A model generated the notes under the pieces. That model was not told the DNA's origin. It made no database searches and saw only the letters and a program-made list of their open reading frames with translations. Positions 34,599-44,240 of a stretch of DNA of 64,000 nucleotides are shown here, in pieces; the stretch's first letter is position 1; each line of letters starts with the position of its first letter. This DNA comes from Cytidiella melzeri (lineage: Eukaryota; Basidiomycota; Agaricomycetes; Polyporales; Irpicaceae). Both the position numbers and the translations under genes were made by a program. The stretch is from NCBI GenBank assembly GCA_022592445.1, contig JABYQR010000129.1, positions 1 to 64,000 of the forward strand, read 5' to 3'.

Positions 34599-34847
34599 GT
34601 GCATGTTTTATTAGCCATGGATGTATTTGACGTACCAGAGGCAGCTGCTGATATCCCACAGCTCATCTTCCAACTAACCACAGAGCTCCAAGAGGTGAGG
34701 CAGGTTGTTCAGGCTGCACAAGACAGCCTCCTCTCGCAGCAGGAGCTTGCACAAATGCTCTCGCACACATTTTTGCATGCACATCTTACCATACAGAACC
34801 CCGCTCCACCCCCTGCTCCTGCTGTCAAAGCAAGATTGGATCACTAA
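34599..34847 (+). CDS. Short helical ORF, possibly retroelement-derived
   Basis: An 82-codon open frame starts MHVLLAMDVFDVPEAAADIP and runs through a predicted amphipathic helix (LTTELQEVRQVVQAAQDSLL) into a Pro/Ala tail. It lies at the edge of the transposon island. The composition resembles N-termini of some gag-like proteins, but no diagnostic motif is present. Whether it is expressed is unknown. Confidence 0.25.
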   Translation: MHVLLAMDVFDVPEAAADIPQLIFQLTTELQEVRQVVQAAQDSLLSQQELAQMLSHTFLHAHLTIQNPAPPPAPAVKARLDH

Positions 34848-34856
34848 TTACTGGAG

Positions 34857-35280
34857 ATCAGATCTATGAACGATGTAGGTTAGATAGTTAGATAGTTTTG
34901 CAGGGTTACGAGCAATTCAGACTGTAGTACACAAAGCTCTATGATATGTTAGCTTCTGTATGAACAACAACAAGTGTATAATATGCGTACCTCAGTCAGC
35001 CTCGAATAAAGTGAGGAAACTGAGGAACGCGAGTCCGTGCAAAGCCGCGCAATACAGATGGTTACCTGATCAAGTAATTGTACGGTTCCGATGCAACAAC
35101 GCTCTTGGTGTCTGTAAAAAGAAAGTGGTAAAGAAGGTGAGTGTCCATGCCCGATGAACATACGGAAAGTCTAAAAAAACAATAGATAGATAAGATCAGA
35201 TAGTACATAGCATGTGATTCCACCAATATTATGGGCACACAAAATGCAATACTTGCACCTTGTGGCATAATTTGCTAATG
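34857..35280 (+). repeat. Dispersed repeat copy with internal insertion
   Basis: 34857-34890 and 35186-35275 match adjacent parts of 5620-5770. The roughly 295 bp between them are absent from that copy, so either an insertion here or a deletion there occurred. Confidence 0.6.
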
Positions 35281-35354
35281 CTGCATTGCAGCTAGACCCT
35301 ATACCACAAAGAATATCAATAAGTCATTGTCTGTCACAATCACTGTTTGAAATT

Positions 35355-35620
35355 AACAAAGTGGAATATGTGTGTGAGGGGTAGAGGCTGTTAAGCTTCG
35401 AAGATGAGTCTTATTATTCTTGCTGCTTCAGCAGCTCTGCTTATATACATGTCTGTATCTACTTATGTAAGCGACTACTATACATGTAACAAAGTGAAGT
35501 ATGTGTGCGAGGGGTAGAGGCTGTTAAGCTTTGAAGATGAGTCTTATTATTCTTGCTGCTTCAGCAGCTCTGCTTATATACATGTCTGTATCTACTTATG
35601 TAAGCGACTACTATACATGT
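35355..35620 (+). repeat. Tandem duplication, 2 x 133 bp
   Basis: Units 35355-35487 and 35488-35620 are nearly identical, each running from AACAAAGTG through GAGTCTTATTATTCTTGCTG to ACTATACATGT. Only a few substitutions separate them. Confidence 0.92.
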
Positions 35621-35742
35621 CTTCTTCAGCTATTCTACTGTACTACTAAGTACATGACTCATGCATGACTCATTGTATGACTAGGTTCAGCACTTGTACC
35701 AGAGGCGTACATAATGAGTAAATGACTCATGCTAGTACTTGT

Positions 35743-36252
35743 TGTCAGGAACACAACCCAACTCTATGAAGAGCGAGGGAGTGACGACAAGGGGGGGAGG
35801 AACGACGAGCGAACTCGCGTGGACGATGACGACAGGAATATAGGTGATGAGGAGGAGTGGAGACACGACGACGAGGGATCAGCTGACAATGAGCTAAAGA
35901 CCAGGTTATATTAGTAATGTGAAGGACTAGGTACAAGGTGAACGTCACCTAAAGACCAGGAGGTAGAATCTGAGGTCTTTAGGGAGCTACAGGGTGGGTT
36001 TATATACATCTCAAACAAGGACCCCTGGTACCGGGTCTGTACTCCTAACACTGCCGTGGGAATGTATGGTGTGCTATGGTGCGATGTTCTACAATGTTCC
36101 AGCACCTTCTATGATCATGTGACCAGTCTGTCACATGCACTTGATCACATGCAGTAGCCATGTACCATCGATAAGATAAGATAAGGAAATTGAGAAGGTA
36201 GGATAACAAAAATAAAAGGAAAAGAAAGGAAAAAGTGTGCATGGTCGTGACA
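35743..36252 (-). repeat. Chromovirus 3' LTR
   Basis: 510 bp, identical to the 5' LTR except for one extra G in a G-run (about 35791-35797) and one A/G substitution (about 36207). Confidence 0.95.
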
Positions 36253-36266
36253 TTACCCCCCTCCTA
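36253..36266 (-). promoter_or_regulatory. Chromovirus polypurine tract
   Basis: AGGAGGGGGGTAA on the minus strand directly abuts the 3' LTR, the usual plus-strand DNA primer position. Confidence 0.75.
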
Positions 36267-39260
36267 AAGGCCTTTTCTCCGGAAGGCAGGAGTTGAGTCT
36301 TTTCCGTCTTCCCACAAGGATACGCGTCGTAGAGTTTCTGAAGGTAGTTTCTCAAAATTCTCGTTGATTGGTCGGAAATTCATCGCCAAGAATAGAGATG
36401 TAGTGATTGGTCGTGGAGCTCCTGGGTGCCGTCTGTGGAAATCTTTAACTGCTTCATCAGCATGAGTAACGTTGGTTGCGGGTTCCCAGGAGTTTTCTGA
36501 ATCTGGGTATCCTTTCCACTTGACGCGGTACTGAAACTCTTTCTTCCGTCCAAAGATCCTAGAATCAAGGATCTGTTCTACTTCGTACTCCTCTTCTTCG
36601 TCAACCACAATCGGATCTGGTTCAGGAAATTCCCGGTTGGGAACCAAACTTGCCGTTTTGGCCGGTCGTAGCCTATCTACATGGAACACGGGGTGTCGCT
36701 TGTCTCGAATGGTGAGTTTGACCCGATAATTCAGGTCCCCAATCTTTTCCAAGACTTCATAAGGACCATCTCGTTTCGGTGCTAGTTTTGCCACCGGCTG
36801 TTCCTTTGGATGCTTCTCGCGCTCCACGTAAACCTTATCACCAACTTTAAATTGCGGCGCCTTTGTAACTCCGTGATCATAGAATCGCTTCATGCGTTCT
36901 GCCGTGAGTTGTAGCGCAGCTTTGGCATCTTCTTGGGCTTCTCGAAGTGCTCGAAGACGCTCGTCTGCTGCAGGAACGTTTGATACCGGATTCAAAGGCA
37001 CCTGGAACTCTGGTAGATACCCATAGATCAGTTCAAAGGGGGCCTTCCCGGTGGACGAGTGTACTCGGCTATTGAGCGCAAACTCCGCAATTGGCAACCA
37101 GTCTACCCAGTCATCCTGTCGGAAGGAACAGAATACTCGGAGATATTGTTCTATCTCTTGGTTCATACGTTCTGTTTTACCGTCTGTCTGAGGGTGGTAC
37201 GCAGTGGACATAGACGACTTTACTCCGAGTGCATCGTAGATAGCACGGAGAAACTTGGACGCGAATACCGATCCGCGGTCTGAGATCATCTGACGAGGTA
37301 CACCATGGAGTCGAAACACGTTTGCAATATAGTCCTGCACGTGTTCGGGAGTTTTCATGCTTTCTCGTGATGGATAACAATGCACCTGCGCTGTTGTCCG
37401 ATCAACTACAACCGTGATAGAATCGTATCCTTTACATGGCGGTAACTTGACAATGAAGTCCGTGGTAACGCTTTCCCATGGAGCATTGGGCGGATCTAAT
37501 GGATTGAGTGGACCACGTGGTGGGGCGGGGTATGTCTTGGTTCTTTGACAAGTATCACACGTGTCTACATAGTCATTGACAAAGCGTGTCATGCTGGGCC
37601 ACCAGTAGTTCCGAGAAAGTAGTTCCAGCGTTTTGTACCTGCCCGGATGTCCAGCGGCGGGTAAGTCGTGATGTCTCCGAACTAGTTCTTTTCGGATTTC
37701 GTCATCTTTAGGAACATAAACTTTTCCCCGGAACAATAACAGTCCATTCTCGTTGTTCCACTCTTCGAGTCCCCGGCTAAGAAGGCGAGGTCCGAGTTTC
37801 TTGACTTTGGCAAGTGCTTCTGCCACCTCGGTTTCTCGAAGAGAACAGTCACGGATACGTTTCAACAGGTCTCTGTCTGGCTGTACACTAGCTTGCCCAC
37901 GTTGAGAAGCGGCAGCTCGGAAAACCTCAGGCGCTAAGACTACTTGTGACAGATTGTCTTCTTCGTCTTTGACCTCATGTTGGCCCAATCGTGACATGGA
38001 ATCCGACTTTCCCATAGATTTCCCGGGCTTTGGAATGATCTCAAAGTTGAAACGTGAGAGGAACAATGACCAACGCGCTTGACGACGTGTCAAATTGCGA
38101 GCGGTCTTCCAATACTCGAGATTCTTGTGGTCAGAGAAAATAGGGAATTTCTCTGGTAGCCCTTCCAAATAATGACGCCAGTCTTCAAGGGCTCGCACAA
38201 TTGCCATAAGTTCTCGGTCGTAGATCTCATAGTTTCGTTCGGTCTCAGTCATGCCTTCAGACCGATAGGCTACTGGGTGCCACGTGCCGTCTTCGGCTTG
38301 TTGTTCCAACACCCCTCCCATTGCATATCCGGATGCATCCGTTTCCAAACGTGTGGGTCTATCAAAACTCCACATTGCCAATACTGGTGCTTCCACGAAT
38401 TGTCGGCGGAGTTCATCGAACGCTGACTGTTCTTCAGGACCCCATTTCCAAGGGACCTTACCCGTGAGACGGTCTAGGGGTTTACATATCTTCCCGAAGT
38501 CCCTGATGAACCTTCGGTAGAAGTTTGCAAACCCACGGAATCGGCGGATGTCGGAGACGTTCTGCGGTACGGGCCATTCAATCACTGCCTTTACTTTGAC
38601 AGGATCCATACGTAACTGATTGTGGCCAATGATGACGCCAAGGTACTCCGTTTCTGATCTCTCAAACTCGCATTTCTCAGGTTTCAAGAATAGGTCGTGT
38701 TGCCTGAGCCGTCTCAGAACTTCATGTACCACCTCGCGGTGCTCGGATATCTCCTTGGAATAGATAAGGATATCGTCTAAATAGACCGTGACTTTGCCTT
38801 CGGCAATGAGGTCGGCAAAAATATCATTCATCATATTCTGGAACGTAGCCGGAGAGTTTGTCAGTCCGAAGAACATGACGGTTGGTTCGAAAAGTCCACG
38901 GTTGGTTACAAACGCTGCCTTGTGTTCATCACCTTCTTTGATACGGACATTGTTATATCCCCATCTGACATCTAGCTTGGTAAAGAACCTAGCGCCTCGC
39001 AGTCTATCCATGAGTTCGGAGATCAACGGCAATGGATACCTGTTCTTGATAGTGACTTCGTTCAACTTCCGGTAATCCTGTACTGGGCGTAACTTTCCAT
39101 CCTTTTTCTTTACAAAGAAGAAGGGTGACGCCATTGGGGACTTCGACGGTCGAATGTACCCCTTTTCTAGGTTTTCTCGGATAAACTTGTCAAGCTCTTC
39201 TTGCTCAGGGTGTGAAAGCGGGTAGACTTTTGCGTGGAATCCTTTTGCTTCTGGAATCAA
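36264..39260 (-). CDS. pol: Chromovirus RT-RNase H-integrase-chromodomain
   Basis: 998 codons without a stop. Reverse transcriptase: FVKKKDGKLRPVQDYRKLN, FTKLDVRWGYNNVRI and catalytic VYLDDILIYS. RNase H: LETDASGYAMGGVLEQQ. Integrase: zinc region RRHHDLPAAGHPGRYKTLEL with CDTCQR, then DDE residues in TTDFIVKLPPCKGYDS, MISDRGSVFASKF and TDGKTERMNQEIEQY. The C-terminus carries a chromodomain (EYEVEQILDSRIFGRKKEFQ, YRVKWKGYPDSENSWEP), which targets insertion to methylated-histone chromatin in this clade, and a 40-residue tail. All catalytic residues are intact, consistent with a recent insertion. The frame extends slightly upstream of 39260; the true N-terminus depends on how it is fused to protease. 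Confidence 0.96.
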   Translation of the reverse strand: MIPEAKGFHAKVYPLSHPEQEELDKFIRENLEKGYIRPSKSPMASPFFFVKKKDGKLRPVQDYRKLNEVTIKNRYPLPLISELMDRLRGARFFTKLDVRWGYNNVRIKEGDEHKAAFVTNRGLFEPTVMFFGLTNSPATFQNMMNDIFADLIAEGKVTVYLDDILIYSKEISEHREVVHEVLRRLRQHDLFLKPEKCEFERSETEYLGVIIGHNQLRMDPVKVKAVIEWPVPQNVSDIRRFRGFANFYRRFIRDFGKICKPLDRLTGKVPWKWGPEEQSAFDELRRQFVEAPVLAMWSFDRPTRLETDASGYAMGGVLEQQAEDGTWHPVAYRSEGMTETERNYEIYDRELMAIVRALEDWRHYLEGLPEKFPIFSDHKNLEYWKTARNLTRRQARWSLFLSRFNFEIIPKPGKSMGKSDSMSRLGQHEVKDEEDNLSQVVLAPEVFRAAASQRGQASVQPDRDLLKRIRDCSLRETEVAEALAKVKKLGPRLLSRGLEEWNNENGLLLFRGKVYVPKDDEIRKELVRRHHDLPAAGHPGRYKTLELLSRNYWWPSMTRFVNDYVDTCDTCQRTKTYPAPPRGPLNPLDPPNAPWESVTTDFIVKLPPCKGYDSITVVVDRTTAQVHCYPSRESMKTPEHVQDYIANVFRLHGVPRQMISDRGSVFASKFLRAIYDALGVKSSMSTAYHPQTDGKTERMNQEIEQYLRVFCSFRQDDWVDWLPIAEFALNSRVHSSTGKAPFELIYGYLPEFQVPLNPVSNVPAADERLRALREAQEDAKAALQLTAERMKRFYDHGVTKAPQFKVGDKVYVEREKHPKEQPVAKLAPKRDGPYEVLEKIGDLNYRVKLTIRDKRHPVFHVDRLRPAKTASLVPNREFPEPDPIVVDEEEEYEVEQILDSRIFGRKKEFQYRVKWKGYPDSENSWEPATNVTHADEAVKDFHRRHPGAPRPITTSLFLAMNFRPINENFEKLPSETLRRVSLWEDGKDSTPAFRRKGL

Positions 39261-40216
39261 CTCAATTGCTGGTCGTACGACTTGTGTTCTGGAAGTCGTT
39301 GAGATTCCGTTTCAGAGAAGATGTGAGCATGTTGACGATATTGTTCAGGTACCATCTCCTCAAAGGTTTTCACCGGTTTCACCCGGTTCTCAACCTCCGC
39401 TAGTTCACTAGAATACGTATACCCTGCCAGAGTGAACAAACGTTCGCCTTCTTGTACCATGGGTGTCGGACGTGTGCGTACAATGCGTCGGGGAGTTCCT
39501 TTTCCACCGAGCTGAGTAGTGGCCTGTGCCTGTAACTTCGGCGATTCGGCCCCATCCAAACTTCCTGAACCTTCCGTGGTCTCTTCGAGGTCTTCTTCGG
39601 TTTCCTCCGTATCCACCGGCAAATACGGAAGTTGTTCCACAACTTTCCGTAATCCCGGGGTCCTCTTCTTCCGTTTAGGTTCAGCTGTTCTCTTAGCTGC
39701 AACCTCCTTCGCTTCCTCAACCCTTTCTCTGGGTTTACATGCATCAGGACATCCATCCATCCTGATGATACCTTCGTACCAATCAATGGTGGGGTTGTGA
39801 TACCGCAACCAATCAATTCCTATGATCACGTCTTCTGGCCCAATATCAGTGACCGTGAAAATGGTCCTTTCCTCGTGGTCTCCTATCCTCATATTGAGAA
39901 TGGCAACCTCATCAATAGCCCCATCTCGATTTGGGGTTCCGTCTATGTTGTACACCGGAATGGGTTGTTTCAACTTCCGGGTCCTAATACGATGCTCTCG
40001 AACAAACCGTTTATGAATGAATAGTGTCGAGGCTCCACTATCAATCATAGCTGCGACTTCTTTAGATCTCCGCACTCCTGAGACTGTGATAGGTACGTGA
40101 AAATGTTCGGATTCAGAACCAGTCTCTAGTACATCAGATGCGAGTATGGAAAATCTATTAGTACATGGTAAACGTGGGGCGCGTGCTTGCGCAGCTCGAA
40201 TCACGGCCCGAATCAA
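39257..40216 (-). CDS. pro: Chromovirus aspartic protease domain
   Basis: About 319 codons in the -1 frame relative to gag, without its own ATG at the junction. The retropepsin core VAAMIDSGASTLFIHKRF has the DSGA active site, followed by VIIGIDWLRYHNPTIDW with the usual (I/V)IGxDWL motif. The C-terminal linker leads to the RT start. It ends at a TGA at 39257-39259; the natural continuation into RT (AIELIPEAKGFHAKVY) is again in the -1 frame, with no convincing slippery heptamer. Either a second recoding site or a 1-nt loss is present. Confidence 0.9.
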   Translation of the reverse strand: MIRAVIRAAQARAPRLPCTNRFSILASDVLETGSESEHFHVPITVSGVRRSKEVAAMIDSGASTLFIHKRFVREHRIRTRKLKQPIPVYNIDGTPNRDGAIDEVAILNMRIGDHEERTIFTVTDIGPEDVIIGIDWLRYHNPTIDWYEGIIRMDGCPDACKPRERVEEAKEVAAKRTAEPKRKKRTPGLRKVVEQLPYLPVDTEETEEDLEETTEGSGSLDGAESPKLQAQATTQLGGKGTPRRIVRTRPTPMVQEGERLFTLAGYTYSSELAEVENRVKPVKTFEEMVPEQYRQHAHIFSETESQRLPEHKSYDQQLS

Positions 40217-41273
40217 AAACCCTCCTCCAATCTCTTTTTGAGGTCGGCGTTCTCCGCCCTCAACTTCTCCAGTTCTCCTAGTACGGCCTTGAGTGTCACT
40301 TCCGATACTCCCGACGAGTTCGACGCTTCTTCCTTCTCAGGCTTCTTTTCTTCGGCCCGAGAAGAAGATGCCTCCCCATTGGTAGCAGCTACACGTGGTC
40401 CACGAGGAGGTGGACGAGGAACTGCAGGCTTGGTGCACGTGCGTGCAATGTGACTGGGATCCGTTGTAAGTTCCTGGCAGTTATAACACCGCCGACCTTG
40501 TTGCATCTTGGAGGCGTCAACCTCCATAGGAACCGGACCGTTGGAAGCGCGAGGAACCGGAGTAAACCGGGGCTGGGACTGAGTAGGTCTCGACGTGGTC
40601 GACGAGGGAACAGACGGAATTTTCTTCTCCGTTGTTTCTCTGATGCGGGCATACGCAGCCGCCATTTTCAGAGACCTATCAATCCACCCCTGATAGTTCG
40701 TTGGCGGAGCTTCGGCAGTTGCCAATCTACCATAGATGTACTCTGGGAGGCCCTTGATGAAGCGGATCTCCTTGTCCTTGTCGCTTAATCCGGAGATGCG
40801 ACCCACGTAGGATTGGAAGTCTGTGACATATGTTCCTACGTCACGCGCGTTCTTCTCCTTCTTCTCAGCTCCACAGAGCTTCTCCAACTCACGGATAGCA
40901 GTATCTTCGGGCGTTGCATCGCCGAAGTACTTCTTGAGCTCAGTTTTAAACTTGGCCCAGGTATCGAGGTTGGCCGGTAAGTTACCGTTGTGGTCAGCCA
41001 TATGATCCGTGACCGGTATTGCCCATTGGGCGGCCTTTTCTGACAACCGGTAGATTGCTGTCAGGACCTTGGTTCTTTCATCGGAATACTGGCGGTCACC
41101 CAGTAAGCCTCGCATTGTGACAAGAACCGTTCTAAGTCACGGCCATGTTCGCCCTTGTATCTATCGGGCTTGGTGTCGTTATTGTTGACCGTGACTTGCG
41201 GTCTTGGCATTGCTTGTGTAACTGCAGCTACAATGGCTGCAATCAAGGCAGGATCGACTGCGGGTGTTGTCAT
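40213..41273 (-). CDS. gag: Chromovirus Gag, with one frame break
   Basis: Structural capsid/nucleocapsid protein. The first ATG of the transcript (41273, MTTPAVDPALIAAIVAAVTQ) leads into the capsid region DRYKGEHGRDLERFLSQCEA. A 1-nt deficit near 41100 shifts the frame; the rest (LGDRQYSDERTKVLTAIYRL ... IRFIKGLPEYIYG) is open to 40213. A zinc knuckle CYNC..H..C near 40500 has eight residues between the second Cys and His instead of four. The C-terminus is a basic/acidic coiled coil ending KKRLEEGF. The break means no full Gag from this copy unless it is a sequencing error or recoding occurs. Confidence 0.85.
40216..40222 (-). promoter_or_regulatory. -1 frameshift slippery heptamer at the gag stop
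   Basis: In the gag frame the sequence reads G GGT TTT TGA: an X XXY YYZ heptamer (GGGTTTT) immediately before the stop. Slipping one base back enters the protease frame, which is open. This is the classical arrangement for gag-pro recoding. No downstream pseudoknot was evaluated. Confidence 0.6.
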
Positions 41274-42508
41274 CGTGACAGGTGCGGAATTGATGGGGAC
41301 GACGGTGGGCGCTTCAGGAGTTACCGGTGGGATTTCCGGTATGGTTTCGGGATGATGGGAACAGGAATAATGAGGGTATCGTCTGGTGGAGCCGGTGGGT
41401 TTTCCGGTACAACTAAACTGGTATTGACCTCGACTTCTTCAGGAACTCCGACAATCAACGGTATTTGACTGTTATCGCAAGCTACGTATCCACGGTATCG
41501 TTGTCCTTCTCTGAAATGACGGGATACTACAAACTTTTGATTTCGATTTGGACACGGCTGTTGTTCGCAGATTTCAATATATGCGTGGTCCTCTTCGTTA
41601 TCGTAACAGTCCTGAAGATCGTCGGGATCAAAGACGTGGAAATGATTATCGCACTCAATGATTGCTATCTACTACAAAGGGAGTTTCTCAAAATATCCTC
41701 CGTCTGCTACGAATGCAACTCGACTCGTGACTTCTGTCAACCTCTTGCGTAATTGCGTGAAGTTGATCTGTCCTACTGACTGCAGACCCCAGTTCAATGC
41801 TTTGAGCTGGGCCGGCGTGCGGGTGGAGAGTACTTCCTCCGTATGCTCTGTGAGGTACAGAAGCTTGTCGTTGAGTAGCAAAACTGACTTGACCTGTGAG
41901 TCGTTGCGGTCGCGAGTAAGTTCGATGAGGATCTTGAGGCGTTTAGTAGTGGCTTCAATCTTCGGCTTGAGGATACCGACTTGATCCTTGATTGAGAATT
42001 TGTGGAAGTCAAGCGTCACAGGTTTTTGCGCGTCCGGTCGAGGGGGTGCAGGTGCCCGAGCGATACGATCCTTGAGAGATGGTTTCTCAATGCGGTCGGA
42101 GAGTGTTTGTGCGCGCTCCGTGCGTACACGTTCCTTAATAGACTCGTTGTCACGAGCAAACTTTTCGTGGTCAAAGGCTGGGAGTCGGGTGCCGAGAGGG
42201 TGATAGTGGGGACGACGTGAGACGTAGGAGACGATAGCTTCAAGGTCTTTTTCTGTGTAGAGACGAGGACGACCTTGCTCACGTAGTTCTCGGCGAGCTT
42301 CAAAGAAGGACTCGGGTACACGGCGACGAATGCGTATGTCCTTAGGCACTACAACCACGAAGTGAGACGTAAGATCAAAGGTCCGGGCCAATACAACGTA
42401 CTGGTAAACCGGGGGGACTAAACTTTTTAAAACTTTGGGGAAAAGGATGTGTGCGATTGCGCGACGTCCAGGCGAGCGTACAGAGATTCTACCTAATGTC
42501 AGGAACAC
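41274..42508 (-). other. ATG-free leader with a long methionine-free open frame
   Basis: From the predicted mRNA start (42724) to the gag ATG (41273) there is no ATG in any frame. Yet one frame is open from within the LTR to 41672 (about 278 codons), is stopped by tandem TAG TAG, and then stays open in the same frame for roughly 110 codons (for example CDNHFHVFDPDDLQDCYDNE), with no Met anywhere. A -1 frame change near 41355 would join it to gag. The protein-like composition (VPESFFEARRELREQGRPRL, SLKDRIARAPAPPRPDAQKP) suggests real coding, perhaps an extended Gag N-terminus started at a non-AUG codon, or a formerly coding region. Confidence 0.6.
42484..42494 (-). promoter_or_regulatory. Putative self-priming primer-binding site
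   Basis: On the minus strand the sequence AGGTAGAATCT lies 2 nt after the 5' LTR. Its exact complement AGATTCTACCT is at 42724-42714, just where the transcript should start. No tRNA-like TGG primer site is evident. This matches the layout of Tf1/sushi elements, whose mRNA 5' end primes reverse transcription. Confidence 0.75.
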
Positions 42509-43005
42509 AACCCAACTCTATGAAGAGCGAGGGAGTGACGACAAGGGGGGAGGAACGACGAGCGAACTCGCGTGGACGATGACGACAGGAATATAGGTGA
42601 TGAGGAGGAGTGGAGACACGACGACGAGGGATCAGCTGACAATGAGCTAAAGACCAGGTTATATTAGTAATGTGAAGGACTAGGTACAAGGTGAACGTCA
42701 CCTAAAGACCAGGAGGTAGAATCTGAGGTCTTTAGGGAGCTACAGGGTGGGTTTATATACATCTCAAACAAGGACCCCTGGTACCGGGTCTGTACTCCTA
42801 ACACTGCCGTGGGAATGTATGGTGTGCTATGGTGCGATGTTCTACAATGTTCCAGCACCTTCTATGATCATGTGACCAGTCTGTCACATGCACTTGATCA
42901 CATGCAGTAGCCATGTACCATCGATAAGATAAGATAAGGAAATTGAGAAGGTAGGATAACGAAAATAAAAGGAAAAGAAAGGAAAAAGTGTGCATGGTCG
43001 TGACA
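42497..43005 (-). repeat. Chromovirus 5' LTR
   Basis: 509 bp, starts (minus strand) TGTCACGACCATG and ends CCTGACA. It contains TATATAAA at 42759-42752 and the predicted mRNA start near 42724. Confidence 0.95.
42752..42759 (-). promoter_or_regulatory. Chromovirus LTR TATA box
   Basis: TATATAAA on the minus strand. The 11-mer complementary to the primer site begins 35 nt downstream at 42724, the expected position of the transcript 5' end. Confidence 0.7.
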
Positions 43006-43735
43006 CTTGTCCTCAGATGTATGCTTTAGGCATCCTCTGGAGTCATATGTGCTTTCCATGTCATTTCCTATGCTACTAGAACACAGGCGTACATATATGA
43101 CTAGTACTACTACAACCCATATCTGTACGTCTCAGCTAATGTGATGGTTACTACTAGAGTTTCCATATACGGCTGCATAATTCCCATACTAAGACTGTGG
43201 GAATTCTGCTACCTAAAGCGTCCTTGTAATAAGGCGTGGGAAACTACATATCATATCATATTATATTATATATAGTTTTAACAACATGTCTACTTCAGCT
43301 ATTCTACTGTATTACTAAGTGCATGACTCATGCATGACTCATGCATGACTCATGCTATGAATGCATGACTCATTGTATGACTAGGCTCAGCACTTGTACC
43401 AGAGGCGTACATAATGAGTAAGTGACTCATGCTGGTACTTGTCCTCAGATGTATGCTTTAGGCATCCTCTGGAGTTGTACTACGTGCTTTCCATGTCATT
43501 TCCTATGCTACTAGAACACAGGCGTACATATATGTGCAGTATCCCTATAGTGCTATACTACTTAGTCTACACAACCCATATCTGTACGTCTCAGCTAATG
43601 TGATGGTTACTACTGGAGTTTCCATATACGGCTGCATAATTCCCATATCAAGACTCTGGGAACTCTACTACCTTAAAGCGTCCTTGTAATAACGTGTGGG
43701 AAACTACATATTATATTATATAGTTTTGACAGAAA

Positions 43736-44240
43736 TCAAGTCACTAGTTACCTGTCTTAGAGTACATGCAGGTAACTCCCAAACACTGTTTGAAGTCATC
43801 TACGGATATTTCTCTGACTTCACCGTACCGGTTAGCAAGCAAAGCAATATTCCATTTTTAGATGAGCACCTTGACAACATGGCAAAAGTATGCAAAGAGA
43901 TGGAAGCAGCTCTTTGTCCAAGCAAAGAAAAGATGAAAGAACTCTACAAATCCATGAAGCAATCTCCATGTGTCATCCAAGTGGGAAACATGGTCTGGCT
44001 GCTAAAAACACCCACATACACCAGGCTACACCTAAACTTGGTTCTCAACAGCTCGGCCCATACAAGGTCATCAAAGGCATTGGCAATCTTGACTACAAGC
44101 TCAACCTACCTAGCTATCTCTGACTCCACCCAGTCTTCCACATCAATAATCTAGGTCTCTGGCACAACAACAGCAAAGATGTATTTTCACCTCCTGATCC
44201 TATCATCATAGAAGGAGAAGAACATTACATTGTCAAGAAA
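43736..44240 (+). pseudogene. Ty3/Gypsy integrase C-terminal remnant
   Basis: QTLFEVIYGYFSDFTVPVSK and MAKVCKEMEAALCPSKEKMK, then (next frame) LGPYKVIKGIGNLDYKLNLP and IIIEGEEHYIVKKELEG, match the integrase C-terminus leading into a chromodomain-like start. At least one frameshift (near 44010) is present and the 5' part is missing. It is a different, older element than the chromovirus and lies on the opposite strand. Confidence 0.75.

Larger units (their letters stand above)
35743..43005 (-). mobile_element. Full-length Ty3/Gypsy chromovirus, very young
   Basis: A 7263-bp LTR retrotransposon on the minus strand. Its LTRs are 42497-43005 (5') and 35743-36252 (3'). The target duplication is CTTGT at 35738-35742 and 43006-43010. 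The LTRs differ only by one G in a homopolymer and one A/G change. In order along the element: 5' LTR, self-complementary primer site, ATG-free leader with a long open frame, gag, protease, RT-RNase H-integrase-chromodomain, polypurine tract, 3' LTR. Frame breaks in gag and before pol may make this copy non-autonomous. It lies inside an older LTR-like repeat. Confidence 0.96.
35618..43731 (+). repeat. Two tandem copies of an LTR-like unit, one split by the chromovirus
   Basis: Copy 1 is 35618-35742 plus 43011-43283; copy 2 is 43287-43731. Both run from TGTCT(T/A)CTTCAGC to TTTT(A/G)ACA and share the GCGTACATAATGAGTAA and TTTAGGCATCCTCTGGAG blocks. The ends fit TG...CA, but a target duplication is not clear. 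The unit was present before the chromovirus inserted, since the CTTGT duplication lies within copy 1. Confidence 0.75.

Noticed and set aside
36380..39075. Open frames on the plus strand and other minus frames across the retrotransposon pol region
   Set aside because: They are shadows of the 998-codon pol frame and have no domain signal.
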